A stretch of 64,000 nt of DNA from NCBI GenBank assembly GCA_011799875.1, contig CM022302.1:523294228-523358227 (forward strand). Direction: 5' to 3'. Each line of letters starts with the position of its first letter. The stretch's first letter is position 1. The position numbers and the translations under genes were made by a program. Shown here one piece after another: positions 1-11,321 of the stretch. The DNA comes from Thinopyrum elongatum. Taxonomy: Eukaryota > Streptophyta > Magnoliopsida > Poales > Poaceae. The notes beneath the pieces were generated by a model. It was not told the origin of the DNA. It made no database searches and saw nothing but the letters and a program-made list of their open reading frames with translations.

Positions 1-141
1 CGTATAGTGGAAAGAAAGTCTAGGGAATACCTTTGATCTTTGCCACAGTCTGCATGATGCATGATCTGCATTTCCCACAGTTTATAGACACCTTAATCTG
101 GTCCAGAACAACAATGGCTAATCAGTAAATCACATACATAC

Positions 142-366
142 GGAGTATATAGTATCATCTTTCCGTAAGCCACTTCTTTGAATGCTCATCCAAGAGGGTT
201 TCATTCGCCAACATGATCTTCGAATCCTCCGCGTCCCGTGCGAATTGCAACCTCTCCTTATCAAGCTCAATCTCTTCAAATGCCTTGACCTTCTCGAATT
301 CCCATTTGATTGCCGCTTGTTATTTCTCCAACTTGATCTTCTCCCTCTCTTGCTGCCGGCGTCACC
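142..366 (-). pseudogene. Fragment of a NAM-associated / Harbinger-type coiled-coil protein C-terminus
   Basis: On the minus strand one frame reads a charged helical tail with the words KIKLEK, IKWEFEKVKAFEEIEL and ANETLLDEHSKKWLTER, followed by a stop near position 140. This tail is typical of plant proteins with the 'No apical meristem-associated, C-terminal' domain (PF14303), many of which travel with PIF/Harbinger or hAT elements. An in-frame TAA follows the KIKLEK word, so the frame is broken, and no N-terminal part is visible. The GC-rich sequence that continues to about 789 ends in a MITE-like terminus (ATGCTCTTA), which suggests a decayed transposon context. The family call is from recognition of the tail only. 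Confidence 0.5.
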
Positions 367-789
367 ACAACTTCCGGGCAACATTCTCCGCCTTGCAAGA
401 CGGAGCCGACAGACGAGGCGGACTGCATCTCTGTCGGGGATGGGCTGGACGACATCTTCGGCGGTGGATCGGGACCGGTGGTGAGGATGGGGAGCAAGGG
501 TGGAGGACGACGAGGGCTCGGGCACGGGAAACGTTGGAGGCCGACGGGAGGAGGAGGAAGGATTTTGTGCAATTTGCGGTGGGGTCGGGCTGTCGGGCCC
601 GACATGACGGGCGTGCCCGGCCGCCCCATATCCACCCCATATTTGGGCTGGATATGAGGGGTGCCGGTCAGCCGGGCGTTTGAGGCCCGTTTGAAGCGCC
701 CGTCTATGTCGAAATTCCGCGACCGGACAGTGACCAGGCGGCCCGCTTGAACGTATGAGATGTGTTTGAGGCGCCCGGCTGATGCTCTT

Positions 790-1316
790 AGACTTCATTT
801 TTTTATTGGAGGGAGCAGGAAAATCATTCTGATTTTTCCTTGTCTTAGGAACTTCTAACTCACCTTAAAGTCCAGCGACTGTAGTCCTCCTAATCCTAGC
901 ATACGTGGTAGCCAACGCACCACCGGTGAAATCATCTGCATGTTCGCCATCAAGTTAGTCAATATATATGTTGTCAGTGCAAACTAAGTTTTGGTCAGGA
1001 ATCGGGACTAAGTATATTTGCGACGAAGATGCATCTGAAGATTTCCTCTACGCAGATACTCGAGGAAGATCAAGCTCTCTCGCCATTACAATGATGCTTT
1101 TGCCCCCTTCTCGTGCATTAGCATAGTAACCCAGAAACCGTACTATTTTGCTGTGCTAACACTCAATCATGGAGTAACCGCATGCAGAAATGGTGTGTAA
1201 CCAATTGCAATTGCCATTGCGATCTAGCTTTTTCACAAACAACTAATCCTATTTGCATACTATCCTTTGACTTCACTTACGACGAACTAGCAAGAGCATC
1301 TTGGGTTTTTATCAAA
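790..1316. other. No gene seen
   Basis: This stretch has no coding frame longer than chance and no terminal repeats that I can pair. It lies between the transposon-like fragment on the left and a foldback MITE on the right. Confidence 0.5.
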
Positions 1317-1860
1317 GTTTTAAATGGTGTGCTAAGCCTCTTAGCGGTAGCTCTGCCAAACGCTACGGAACCTATAGCAGTCAGCATAAATCAATAAAAA
1401 TGAAAAAAATAAACAAAAAATCATGCATCAATTTAACATATACTCTCTTTGTTCCTAAATATAAGCCTTTGTAGAGATTCTACACTCTAAAATGCATCTA
1501 CGTACATCTGTATATAGTTCATAATGGAATCTCCATAAAGACTTATATTTAGGAACGGAGGGAGTACTTGACAATTGTCATATATCAACAAGCATCCAGC
1601 CAAATAAATAGACACTGTGTAGTTCATGACAGTACACTATAGCAGCAAGCCATAAAGTAAAGAACTGTGCTAGATTTCAGTTTTGGACCCTCCAAAAAAT
1701 GGGCCGATGCGGCGGGAAAAGCAGCCTAATGCTAAATGATGACCAGATTTAGCGCTAAATGGCCTTTAGTGTCGCTATTAGCGCTCGTACTATTTTGACG
1801 TGAAATACATCTTAGCATAGCACAGCTCCTCTCCGGTGGCTATAGCGCGCTATTTAAAAC
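1317..1860. mobile_element. Foldback MITE with imperfect terminal inverted repeats, holding a Stowaway
   Basis: The left end reads GTTTTAAATGGTGTGCTAAG and the right end, reverse-complemented, reads GTTTTAAATAGCGCGCTATAG, so about 15 of 20 bases match. The interior repeats words such as TTAGCGCTAAAT and is non-coding. A Stowaway MITE at 1441-1566 lies inside, which makes this the older element. I could not define a target-site duplication, so the superfamily (hAT or Mutator-like) is open. Confidence 0.4.
1441..1566. mobile_element. Stowaway MITE (Tc1/mariner type)
   Basis: It is bounded by TA on both sides. The left end is CTCTCTTTGTTCCTAAATAT and the right end is its near-perfect inverse, ATATTTAGGAACGGAGGGAG. 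The 126-bp length, TA target and GGAGGGAG terminus are the hallmarks of Triticeae Stowaway elements. It has no coding capacity. Confidence 0.85.
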
Positions 1861-2828
1861 AATGGTTTTTATTTACATTCACAAAAATTGAGTCAAGTAT
1901 GGCATACCTTGTAAATAATTTCTAAACTACTTGTAGCAATATTGGGATCGTCAGAGCAAATATCGGTTGTGTCCATGTCCGGGACATGATGTTTGTAAGC
2001 TTGGTCTGAGAAAAAAGATGAAAGGTGTAAAAGAAGAGTGAGGACACTCAATTTGGGACTTTGGTGGGCTGCGTGTTCACCTGGCCAGCTAGTAACCCGA
2101 GCTCTGCTCGATTCTCCTTCATCTGGGTTACGATGAAGCGGTACTTTGACCTGAAAAGGTACGCAACCATGTTAAAGCTTTACCTTTAAATAGTGGTATA
2201 ACTTCGTTCATTTGACATATACATATGTCAATTTGCCTACCTCAGTTTCGGTCTTCGCTGGTTCGATATTCTCATAAACATCCGTCAATTTGGCATGATG
2301 GTCTCCAGAGCCTTCCTCTTGATCGTGGCTAATCTGCAATTCAAGGACTGCTGGTTCAGTTGATCGTTGTTTCAAATTGACAATCTGGAGAAAGAACTAA
2401 TGGATCTACATCGTGTGATGATCTCAGAATTTATAAATTTTCATAAGAAAATAATGGTCGAAGTTGTATACACAGTCCATGTCCAAACATCATCTATTTA
2501 CAAATGGAGTTGTATATATATTATTGATGGAGTATTTTTCCAGTCCTTGTGAAAACATTTGTCAAGAAACTTGAGTCACTGGGGACATGTCTTATGACGT
2601 GATTGAACATACCTGAGTTGACGTCGGAGTACAACTTACCCCAATTTCGATAGGTCCATCCATAATAATCAGTTTACCGAGCTTCTTGATGATATCCTTT
2701 GTAAATGGTCTATTGTCTGGGTTACGTTCAACACATTGTATCCCTAACTCAGTGCATGCTTGTATTTATTCCAACATCACAGTGTAACCTGATCCTATCT
2801 TCAGCCTATTTCTCCAAGCTCCAAGTAT

Positions 2829-3732
2829 CTGTAAAATTGCACTCGTGAGTTTACGGAGAAAAAAAAGGGTCAGGATCCTTAGCAAAATATGTGATACATA
2901 CAAATCCATTCATCATGTTCACCCGCAAAAAAAAAAAAAATCCATTCATCATGTTAAAGCGTAGTAAAGCATCAAACAATGGAAAATCTTAAGAAGTAAC
3001 CATAGCTTCAAGTCAAACATAGCATCATGTACACTGTACAAAAACATCGTGAAAATAGAAGGTAAATGTTTCTTACAGATAGTGAATTAAATGAAAATAA
3101 TTATTTGCAGCCTTTTGTTACTATTCCTTCTTGTTTAAAGTTAACTGTGTTACCTTTTAGTAGTCGTATGATTCTTTAAAGACTATGTTCACCTTCCTAA
3201 GTGCAAATTCGCTAGTTGCCTACATATCCTGACAGAATATTGTTTCGTTCTCATATATACGTTAGTTTTTTTATAATACTTGATAATTGCCCGTGCGTTG
3301 CACGTGAGTATAAACATGCTAGTAGATTGTCCCGTGATTGCATGTCTATTATTACATTGTGCGCTAAAATCTTAGTAAATTTTTGTATGCAATTGCAATG
3401 ATTCACCTGTCATCTTATTGTTAAACACTTATTTGGTAAGAATTTATTGACTTACCTAAGAAAAATATTATTAGGAAGAAAGATCAGAGATAGGAGAAAA
3501 AATGTCATCTTCTTGTTAATCACTTATTTGGTAAGAATTTATTGACTTAATAAAGAATATTATTATTCGGGAGAAACTCAGAGATGTGAGGAAAAAATCA
3601 AACAGAAAAAAGGAAGGGGGAGAAGTTGGACGAAGGAGGGAGTGAAACGGGAACCTTATGTTCTTTTTAAGTAGTAGAGATTTAAGTAGTAGAGATAGAG
3701 ATATATACATAAGCTTGATTAGTTCGTCTTAC
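2829..3732 (-). other. Long kinase intron with a 95-bp tandem duplication
   Basis: The stretch between kinase exons 5 and 4 is AT-rich and has no credible coding frame. From about 3411 to 3600 a unit starting CACTTATTTGGTAAGAATTT occurs twice, at 3426 and 3521, giving a 95-bp period with small differences. A purine-rich run follows on the right. Confidence 0.6.
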
Positions 3733-4716
3733 TCTGTCTTTGAAGTGCTGGAAAGATGTGTCTGTACTATGGGGATTGTTGTCCTCGTTCAAGTGTAGGG
3801 GATAGTCTCTAGAACCGGTGAGTATCTCAATAATTGTGACACCCAAACTGTATATATCTGCCTTGACGGAGATAGTGCCTCGAATTGAGTACTCTGGCGC
3901 CATATATCCCCTGCAGCGTGCTTTCAAAATTTGAGTCACTGCAAGAAGGAACACGATGCTATAAGAAGACATAGCTTACATCGTTCCCTGATGATTTTGA
4001 GTGATGGTTCGGGTTTGCTCAACACCAAATATCCTTGACAAACCAAAGTCCGCAATCTTTGGCATCATAATAGCATCCATCAATATATTTTGAGGCTTCA
4101 GGTCTAGATGAACAAGATGGCATTCCTCATGAAGGTAATGCAAACCAGCACAGATGCCCCTGATTATTTCATATCTCATTTTCCACTCAAGGCTTGAAGA
4201 TTCATCTGTTAAATTGACAAATAAAGGAAATAAAAAGTTATAAAGCCGTTCAAATATTATACCTGTGGTACCCCTAACAGCACCACCCACCTCGTTTGAG
4301 TGGTTTAGTCAATGTTCTCATAAAGAAAACTTCAGAAAGGGTAATGATAAGGAAATGGACAGTGTAGAGTTTTTCATAATAGTACCGGAGATATACTTGT
4401 CAAGGCTTCTATTACATACATGCTCAAAGCAGAGCAATCTTTCTGGTCTTTCGGCCAAAATATAATTGCTTCCTCCTTGCGGGTATTCCATCGCCTCAGA
4501 ACTTGATATGGCACAGTAACCAACAAACTGCACTACATTCTGGTGCTTGGTCATCATAAGAGAATTGACCTCTTTTAGGAATTTTTCATCTCCCAGCCCA
4601 TGTAAGTGAAAAAGCTTCTTTACAGCAATGCTTTTCCCACCCAAAAGAATTCCCTGTGATGCAAGTTAAACCTATGTCATATATATGTCCCTGTTCTTCC
4701 CTTGGTCAATGGCTAT

Positions 4717-4804
4717 TACTCCCTCCGATCCATATATTAGTTGTCGTAGATATAGTACAAAATTGTACTAAACCTATGAAAATTAATATGCATCGGAGGG
4801 AGTA
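4717..4804. mobile_element. Short Stowaway-like MITE in kinase intron 1 (duplication unit 1)
   Basis: TA-bounded ends CTCCCTCCGATCCATAT and ATGCATCGGAGGGAG are inverse to each other. The element is 88 bp with no coding frame. An orthologous copy lies in duplication unit 2 at 11233-11321, so this insertion predates the duplication. Confidence 0.75.
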
Positions 4805-5274
4805 CTGATTTCTAACAAACATTTGATGATTTTGGAGGGGAAGGAATTAGCCATACCATGTAAACTACTCCATACCCACCGCTGCCGAGTTCTCGCTCAG
4901 AGGAAAAATCACATGTGATGGCTTTCAAAAACTCTAGTGGCAGAGACACTGGAGTTGCAGTTGGATCCTGCAGCTTCTTCTCCCATATATCATTTGCACT
5001 AGCCATTTCCAGGTCTATATGTTAATCTTCTCTGTTTCCAAAATCCCAACTCTGCGTTTCAGTTACCACGCCACGATGATCCATAGAAGGAAGAAAACCA
5101 TATATTGGAATAACGGACAATTTGTATGATGTAGCTGGGTGGGGTTTAACCCTGTGCGCAGCACACACCACACCGCTATGATACAATCATCATAGTACTC
5201 ATAACTAAAAGTGATATCGCGTCAGACGTATAAATACGGCACGATCTGCTTGCTGAAGCACACCCGAAAGATAT

Positions 5275-5629
5275 TGTTGTGTTAATCTTACTGAACCTGA
5301 ACCTGTTTGTTGTTTCTGAACTTTCTGAAAATAAAGCCAGAGGCACGCTGTGTTCGTGCTGCGGCTGAATAGGACTAGTGGTTATTTTTCCTTGTCAGTC
5401 ATGTAATCGTTGGCCACGTTCTCGTCCGTGGGATGGCACGGGTAAAACGGATCGAGGCCGGCTTGTTAGGATAAGAAGGAATAAAAGGAAGAAACAGAAA
5501 AGACGCAGACTTTGCGCGTCGCAAAATCTCTCTGTTCACTGCGTTCGCGTAGGTCTTCTTTCTCCTTCAGTTCGTCTCGTGTGTGTGTCCACCTCGCGTG
5601 AGTGTGTTGATCCAGGGCTAGCTCCAACA
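5275..5629 (+). repeat. 5' LTR of the young Copia
   Basis: It starts TGTTGTGTTAATC and ends GCTCCAACA. The same 355-bp sequence recurs at 10115-10469, with differences seen only at the word CTGAACCTG/CTGAGCCTG and at CTGTGTTCG/CTGAGTTCG. Confidence 0.95.
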
Positions 5630-5631
5630 TT

Positions 5632-5644
5632 TGGTATTCAGAGC
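5632..5644 (+). other. Primer binding site of the young Copia
   Basis: TGGTATTCAGAGC follows the 5' LTR after two bases. It matches the usual initiator-Met tRNA complement (TGGTATCAGAGC) with one extra T. Confidence 0.75.
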
Positions 5645-5687
5645 GTTCGTTCACGGAGGCGGAGCACGGCGGCGGAGATAGGAGGAG

Positions 5688-7440
5688 TTGTGGCGGCGGC
5701 GAGCAGTGATTGGCGATACTTCACCTAAGAGCAACGGCGCCGGAAAGTACACGCCGCCGGCGAAGAGGACTGGGGATGACGACACGGGCGCGGAGGTGGC
5801 GATCGTGCCGCGCGCGCTGCCGAGGACCGGCGGCGTCCCGATCCAGTACCCAATGCTTACGGACTCGAACTATGGTCTGTGGGCGGTGAAGATGAAGATC
5901 CTTCTGCGTCCGTACGGCGTGTGGCCGGGGCTCGAGGGCACGGGCGAGTTTAACCAGAGCAGGGACGATGAAGCGTTTGCCGCGCTCTCTCAGTCTGTTC
6001 CCGACTCGGTGATGATGGCGGTGGCTGACTGCACTACTGCCCACGAGGCCTGGGAGGCGATCCGGCGCATGCGCGTCGGCGAGGACCGTGTCAAGAAGGC
6101 GCGGGTCAAGCAGTTGAAGCGGCAGCTCGACCGCATGGAGATGGACGACGGTGAGTCTATCAGTGTGTTTGCGCAGAAATTGATAACACTCGTCGGAGAA
6201 ATCCGATTGCTGGGCGAGACGGTGTCAGATGAGTCGATCATTGAGGTCCTGTTCAACGCCGTCCCGAGCCGGTTTGGGGACATCGTGAACACCATTGAGC
6301 AGTGGGGTGACCTCACTACCATGACCGTGTCGGAGGCAGTCGGTCGCCTCGCCGCGTTCGAAGAGAGCCAGCATGGCCGGCGCCGTCACTCCGGTGTGAA
6401 GGAGGATCAGCTTATGTTGATGACTCAGGTCCGGTGTGAAGGAGGATCAGCTTATGTTGATGACTCAGGCCCTAGAGCAGCTGATGAAGGGCAAGAAAAG
6501 CACCCCAGGGGCCAGTAGTAGTGGTGGCGGCCGTGGTCGTGGTGGTGGCCGCGGGCGCGGCCGTGGGCGCGGTGAGCGCGCCGACAGCGGGCAATCTGGC
6601 CGTGGCGAGCGTAAGGACCGTGGTAAGCAGAAGAAGCACAGAAAATTTGACATTAGCAAGGTCAGATGTTTTAACTGCAATGAAACCGGGCATTTCAAGT
6701 CAGACTGTTCAGAACCACAAAGGGAAAATGCAAACTTTGCACAGCGAGAGGATGAGGATGATCCTGCACTTCTCATGTTGGAGACGTGTGAGCTAACACC
6801 ACCCGAGCCAGCACCAACTGAGCAGGTGTTGCTCAATGAAGAGAAGGTTGTCCCAAAACTCACAGGTGCCCATGACGTTGCTTGGTACTTGGACACAGGT
6901 GCCAGCAATCATATGGCTGGAAATTCAGAGAAGTTTGCAGAACTTGATAGAACAGTGAAGGGAAAAGTCAGGTTTGGAGATGGCTCGGCTGTGGAAATAT
7001 GTGGACGTGGCTCGGTCCTTAATTCCTTATGCAGTGCCTCACCGGCGAACACCGTATTCTGTCGGATGTGTACTTTATACCGCGGCTGAAGAATAACATA
7101 ATTAGCCTCGGGCAGCTCGATGAGAATGGCTGCAAGTACGCGAGCGAGGACGGAGTAATGACAGTCTGGGACAGACAGAGGAAAGTGTTGGCTCGAGTGC
7201 AGCGCACGCGCAACCGCATGTACATTCTGAATATTCAGCCTTCCGAGCCAGTGTGTTTGCTTGCACACGCAACGGAAGCTGCCTGGCTGTGGCACATGCG
7301 CTTCGGACATGTGAACTTTCGATCCTTGCGAGCACTAACTGCTGATGGAATGGTCGAAGGAATGCCTCAGATAGACCAGGTGGATCAGATATGTGATGGC
7401 TGCATGATTGCTAAGCAGCGTCGTCTTCCCTTCCCAGGAG
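5688..7440 (+). pseudogene. Copia gag, protease and pre-integrase region, frameshifted
   Basis: The gag begins at about 5688 with a UBN2-type core (YPMLTDSNYGLWAVKMK). A 40-bp unit at 6391-6430 is repeated exactly or nearly so at 6431-6470. Because 40 is not a multiple of 3, this shifts the frame. The next frame (from 6436) has an Arg/Gly-rich tract, a CCHC knuckle (CFNCNETGHFKSDC) and the protease DTGA motif (WYLDTGASNHM). A second break occurs near 7020-7030, after which the pre-integrase domain reads on to about 7430. A third break with apparent loss of several codons lies at about 7430, just before integrase. No single protein can be made from this part without recoding. Confidence 0.85.
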
Positions 7441-10104
7441 CAGCTCGAGCTGATACATGGTGATCTGTGTGGTCCAATCTCGCCAGAAACACCAGGAGGG
7501 AAGAGGTACTTTTTACTCCTGATGGATGACTACTCTCGGTATATGTGGATTGCCTTGTTGCGCAACAAAGATGCAGCTTTGGGTGCAGTGAAGAAAATTC
7601 AGAGAGCAGCTGAGATAGAACGCAATCTGAAGCTCAAAGCTATCCGGATTGACAGAGGTGGAGAATTCACATCTAGGGAATTTGCAGAGCATTGCGACGA
7701 ACATGGCATCAAGCACTTCCTCACTGCACCGTATACACCACAGCAAAATGGTGTTGTTGAGAGAAGGAATCAAACTGTTGTTGGCATGGCAAGGAGTTTG
7801 ATCAAAAGTATGGGAGTGCCTGCAAGATTTTGGGGAGAGGCAGTGGTTACTGCAGTCTATCTTCTCAATAGGTCACCAACAAAAAGTGTCAAAGGGATGA
7901 CACCTTATCAGGCTTGGCATGAGCAGAAGCCTACAGTCCAGCACCTCCGCACATTTGGGTGTGTAGCACATGTGAAGTCCATTGGGCCAGGGCAGAACAA
8001 GCTGTCAGATAGGAGCAAGCAAATGGTTTTTATTGGCTATGAGACCGGATCGAAAGCCTATCGTATGTTTGATCCTGAAAGTAAGAAGTTGATCATTACA
8101 CGCGATGCGGTGTTCGAGGAAGATCGGTGTTGGGACTGGAGCTCACCGGGATCCACTGAAAATGGTGATGGAGCATCGTTTGTTGTCAGCTATCCTAATC
8201 GAGGAGAACAAGAGGAAGCAGCAGCAGTGGTGACTGAAAATCCTGCCAAGGCAGGGAAAAGTGTTGCCAAGGAAGCCGAACCAGAAACTCCTGCCATGGC
8301 AAGGAAAACGCCCGATTCTGTTACCATGGCAGCACCTAAGCAAGGCAGAAGAACCCGACAAGCAAATGATGGGGCGATCATCCCGTGTGAGCTAGAGGAC
8401 TCACTGTCGACCCCAGGTCAAAGGTCCGCAGTGCCTGACACACCATACAGTGAGCCATCGCAGGGGCCTCAAGGGAAGCACCTGCTTGAGGAGATCTACG
8501 AAGAAACTGTAGAGATCAACGAGGCCGAGGCTGGTTTGTGTTTGTTTGGATTGGAGGAGCCCACAAACCACATTGAGGCTATAAGAGAGTCCTGTTGGCA
8601 GAAAGCAATGAAAGAAGAGCTGACATCGATTGAGCAGAACCAAACCTGGGAACTAGTTGATCTACCAAGTGGACATCGGCCGATTGGATTGAAGTGGGTG
8701 TACAAGATTAAAAGGGACCCAAGTGGGGACATTGTCAAACACAAGGCGAGGCTAGTTGCAAAAGGGTATGTGCAGCGGCAGGGCATCGATTTCGATGAAG
8801 TTTATGCTCCTGTCGCCCGCCTTGAGTCTGTTCGTTTACTCATTGCGCTTGCAGCTCAATTCAGCTGGAAGATCCACCAAATGGATGTGAAATCAGCGTT
8901 CCTCAACGGGGATTTGAGTGAGGAGGTGTATGTTAGTCAACCTCCAGGCCACGAGATAGAAGGAAAGAGCAGCAAGGTGTACAGACTGAGAAAAGCACTG
9001 TATGGTCTGCACCAAGCTCCCAGAGCTTGGAACTCCAAGCTGGACTCAACACTGCTGGAATTGGGGTTTGAGAAGTGCCCTTCTGAATCTGGTCTGTACA
9101 AGAAAAAGGCAAGAGATTCTGTTCTGATCGTTGGAGTATATGTGGACGATCTGGTTATAACCGGTGGCAGCAGTCAAGCTATTGCGGATTTCAAACGGCA
9201 AATGAAGTCGAAATTTAGCATGACTGATCTGGGGCTGATGTCTCACTATCTAGGCATTGAAGTGAAACAAGGAGAGGAAGGGATCACTCTTTGCCAATCT
9301 GGGTACGCATCTCGTATACTTAACAGAATGGGGATGTCAAACTGCCATCCAACACACACTCCAATGGAACCTAGGCTGAAACTGAGCAAAGAGAGTAAGG
9401 CCGAGGAAGTTGACCCGACTGAATATCGAAGCGTGGTGGGAGGCCTGAGGTATTTGCTGCATACAAGGCCTGATCTTAGCTTCTCTGTCGGCTATGTCAG
9501 CAGGTTCATGGAGAGACCTACCAAGGAACATATGACAGCAGTGAAACACATTCTCAGGTATGTAAAGGGGACTATCAATCTTGGGTGCAGCTATAAAAGG
9601 GTCACAAGCAAACCAGAGTTGTTAGGATATTGTGACAGTGATCATGGAGGCGATGTCGACGATCGTAAAAGTACCACTGGAGTGTTGTACTACTTTGGTC
9701 GCTGCCCTGTGTCCTGGACATCTCAAAAACAGAAAATTGTGGCTCAATCTTCATGTGAAGAAGAGTATGTGGCTGCTGCTGCAGCAGCCTGTCAAGGGGT
9801 ATGGTTGGCAAGGCTGATTGAGGAATTGTTGGGCTGTGATGGTGACAAGTTCACAATCCGTATAGATAACCAGTTAGCAATTCAGTTATGCAAGAATCAT
9901 GTGTTTCATGAGAGAAGCAAACACATTGACGTGCGCTATCATTTTGTCAGAAATTGTGTTGAAGAGGGCAAGATAGAAGTGGAGCATGTCAGAACTGATG
10001 AGCAACATGCAGACATCTTGACGAAGCCATTGGCCAGGCTTCATTTTCAGTCACTGAAAGGGAAGATCGGTATGCAGGAGGTGGGTTCAGGTCATCAAGC
10101 TTAA
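7432..10104 (+). CDS. Copia integrase-reverse transcriptase-RNase H polyprotein segment
   Basis: An open frame of about 890 codons reaches a TAA at 10102-10104. In order it has the integrase core (HGDLCGPI, then [10 protein letters not shown] and [10 protein letters not shown], carrying the D, D and E residues), the RT palm ([11 protein letters not shown] and [10 protein letters not shown]) and RNase H ([17 protein letters not shown]). It ends 10 bp before the 3' LTR, next to the polypurine tract. This half of the polyprotein shows no stop or frameshift. The ORF as opened starts at 7408, but its first codons are out of the ancestral frame, so the homologous part begins at about 7432. Confidence 0.9.
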   Translation, partial: SQEQLELIHGDLCGPISPETPGGKRYFLLLMDDYSRYMWIALLRNKDAALGAVKKIQRAAEIERNLKLKAIRIDRGGEFTSREFAEHCDEHGIKHFLTAPYTPQQNGVVERRNQTVVGMARSLIKSMGVPARFWGEAVVTAVYLLNRSPTKSVKGMTPYQAWHEQKPTVQHLRTFGCVAHVKSIGPGQNKLSDRSKQMVFIGYETGSKAYRMFDPESKKLIITRDAVFEEDRCWDWSSPGSTENGDGASFVVSYPNRGEQEEAAAVVTENPAKAGKSVAKEAEPETPAMARKTPDSVTMAAPKQGRRTRQANDGAIIPCELEDSLSTPGQRSAVPDTPYSEPSQGPQGKHLLEEIYEETVEINEAEAGLCLFGLEEPTNHIEAIRESCWQKAMKEELTSIEQNQTWELVDLPSGHRPIGLKWVYKIKRDPSGDIVKHKARLVAKGYVQRQGIDFDEVYAPVARLESVRLLIALAAQFSWKIHQMDVKSAFLNGDLSEEVYVSQPPGHEIEGKSSKVYRLRKALYGLHQAPRAWNSKLDSTLLELGFEKCPSESGLYKKKARDSVLIVGVYVDDLVITGGSSQAIADFKRQMKSKFSMTDLGLMSHYLGIEVKQGEEGITLCQSGYASRILNRMGMSNCHPTHTPMEPRLKLSKESKAEEVDPTEYRSVVGGLRYLLHTRPDLSFSVGYVSRFMERPTKEHMTAVKHILRYVKGTINLGCSYKRVTSKPELLGYCDSDHGGDVDDRKSTTGVLYYFGRCPVSWTSQKQKIVAQSSCEEEYVAAAAAACQGVWLARLIEELLGCDGDKFTIRIDNQLAIQLCKNHVFHERSKHIDVRYHFVRNCVEEGKIEVEHVRTDEQHADILTKPLARLHFQSLKGKIGMQEVGSGHQA

Positions 10105-10114
10105 GGAGGTGAAG
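10103..10114 (+). other. Polypurine tract of the young Copia
   Basis: AAGGAGGTGAAG directly precedes the 3' LTR. This is the expected place for the plus-strand DNA primer. Confidence 0.8.
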
Positions 10115-10469
10115 TGTTGTGTTAATCTTACTGAGCCTGAACCTGTTTGTTGTTTCTGAACTTTCTGAAAATAAAGCCAGAGGCACGCTGAGTTCGTGCT
10201 GCGGCTGAATAGGACTAGTGGTTATTTTTCCTTGTCAGTCATGTAATCGTTGGCCACGTTCTCGTCCGTGGGATGGCACGGGTAAAACGGATCGAGGCCG
10301 GCTTGTTAGGATAAGAAGGAATAAAAGGAAGAAACAGAAAAGACGCAGACTTTGCGCGTCGCAAAATCTCTCTGTTCACTGCGTTCGCGTAGGTCTTCTT
10401 TCTCCTTCAGTTCGTCTCGTGTGTGTGTCCACCTCGCGTGAGTGTGTTGATCCAGGGCTAGCTCCAACA
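10115..10469 (+). repeat. 3' LTR of the young Copia
   Basis: It is a 355-bp near-identical partner of the 5' LTR, ends GCTCCAACA, and is followed at once by the GATAT target duplication. Confidence 0.95.
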
Positions 10470-11070
10470 GATATAACTAGGGAGCAGAAGAAGGTAATAC
10501 TCACCTGCTGGTTAGCTGAAGGCTTGTAGTGCTTGTACTCGAGTCAGCAGGATAGTATGGCTCCCGACGCATAAAGGTGCTTAACTAGAGGGGAGACGAC
10601 GACACGGTCAGGGATAGACGCGTACCAGCCCCTCGTCGCCCTCCTCCAATTAAAGAATACGGTGGGTGGGAGCATACAAAATAGACCGTCCACACGCATG
10701 CGGAGGAGTTGCATCAAGCGGCAGAAGAGGCCCTTGCACGCAGAGAGTCACACCAAATGACGACGAGGAGGGAGAAATAACATCTAGGACGCGGCAAGGC
10801 TTCTATTACATACATGCTCAAAGCAGAGCAATCTTTCTGGTCTTTCGGCCAAAATATAATTGCTTCCTCCTTGCGGGTATTCCATCGCCTCGGAACTTGA
10901 TACAGCACAGTAACCAACAAGCTGCACTACATTCTCGTGCTTGGTCATCATAAGAGAATTGACCTCTTTTAGGAATTTTTCATCTCCCAACCCATGTAAG
11001 TGAAAAAGCTTCTTTGCAGCAATGCTTTTCCCACCCGTAAGAATTCCCTGTGATGCAAGTTAAACCTATG

Positions 11071-11197
11071 TACTCCCTCCGTCCCAAAATTCTTGTCTTA
11101 GATTTGTCTAAATACAGATGTATCTAGTTACATTTTAGTGTTAGATACTTTCGTATCTAGACAAATCTAAGACAAGAATTTTGAGACGGAGGGAGTA
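11071..11197. mobile_element. Stowaway MITE in duplication unit 2 only
   Basis: TA-bounded, with perfect-looking inverted ends CTCCCTCCGTCCCAAAATTC and GAATTTTGAGACGGAGGGAG. The matching place in unit 1 (around 4670) reads AACCTATGTCATATATATG without it, so the insertion is younger than the duplication. Confidence 0.9.
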
Positions 11198-11232
11198 ATA
11201 TATATGTCCTTGTTCCCTTAGTTAATGGCTAT

Positions 11233-11321
11233 TACTCCCTCTGATCCATATATTAGTTGTCGCATATTTAGTACAAAATTGTACAAAACCTATGAAAATT
11301 AAATATGCATCGGAGGGAGTA
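11233..11321. mobile_element. Short Stowaway-like MITE in duplication unit 2
   Basis: It is the duplicate of the element at 4717-4804, with the same TA borders and inverted ends and a few base differences. Confidence 0.75.

Larger units (their letters stand above)
2045..5006 (-). pseudogene. Receptor-like/cytoplasmic Ser/Thr kinase gene, 7 exons, one in-frame stop
   Basis: Exons on the minus strand, with GT/AG borders that I checked for phase: 4857-5006, 4386-4653, 3980-4205, 3733-3910, 2640-2828, 2241-2384, and a last exon from 2150 down to about 2045 or beyond. The product starts MASANDIWEKK. It has a Gly-rich loop (GSGGYGVV), the AVKK lysine, an alpha-C KEV glutamate, the catalytic loop HLDLKPQNIL, DFG (ADFGLSR) and GYMAPEY. 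The HRD arginine is replaced by leucine, so it is a non-RD kinase, a type often linked to immune receptors. No extracellular or transmembrane part precedes the kinase, so a cytoplasmic RLK/Pelle member is likely. Exon 5 (subdomains X-XI) has an in-frame TAA at 2766-2768. The frame continues conserved after it, so this looks like a nonsense mutation. A Copia lies 268 bp upstream of the ATG. Confidence 0.8.
5275..10469 (+). mobile_element. Young Ty1/Copia retrotransposon, 5.2 kb, TSD GATAT
   Basis: Two 355-bp LTRs (TGTTGTG...CCAACA) flank a plus-strand gag-pol. GATAT at 5270-5274 and at 10470-10474 is the target-site duplication. The empty site (CGAAAGATATAACC) survives at 11778-11791 in duplication unit 2. 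The LTRs differ at only about two positions by eye, pointing to a recent insertion, yet the gag-protease part has three frame breaks. It sits 268 bp upstream of the kinase start codon. Confidence 0.95.

Noticed and set aside
213..683. Plus-strand ORF of 156 codons at the left edge
   Set aside because: It is the opposite strand of a GC-rich region that holds the minus-strand coiled-coil fragment; its composition has no protein-like features.
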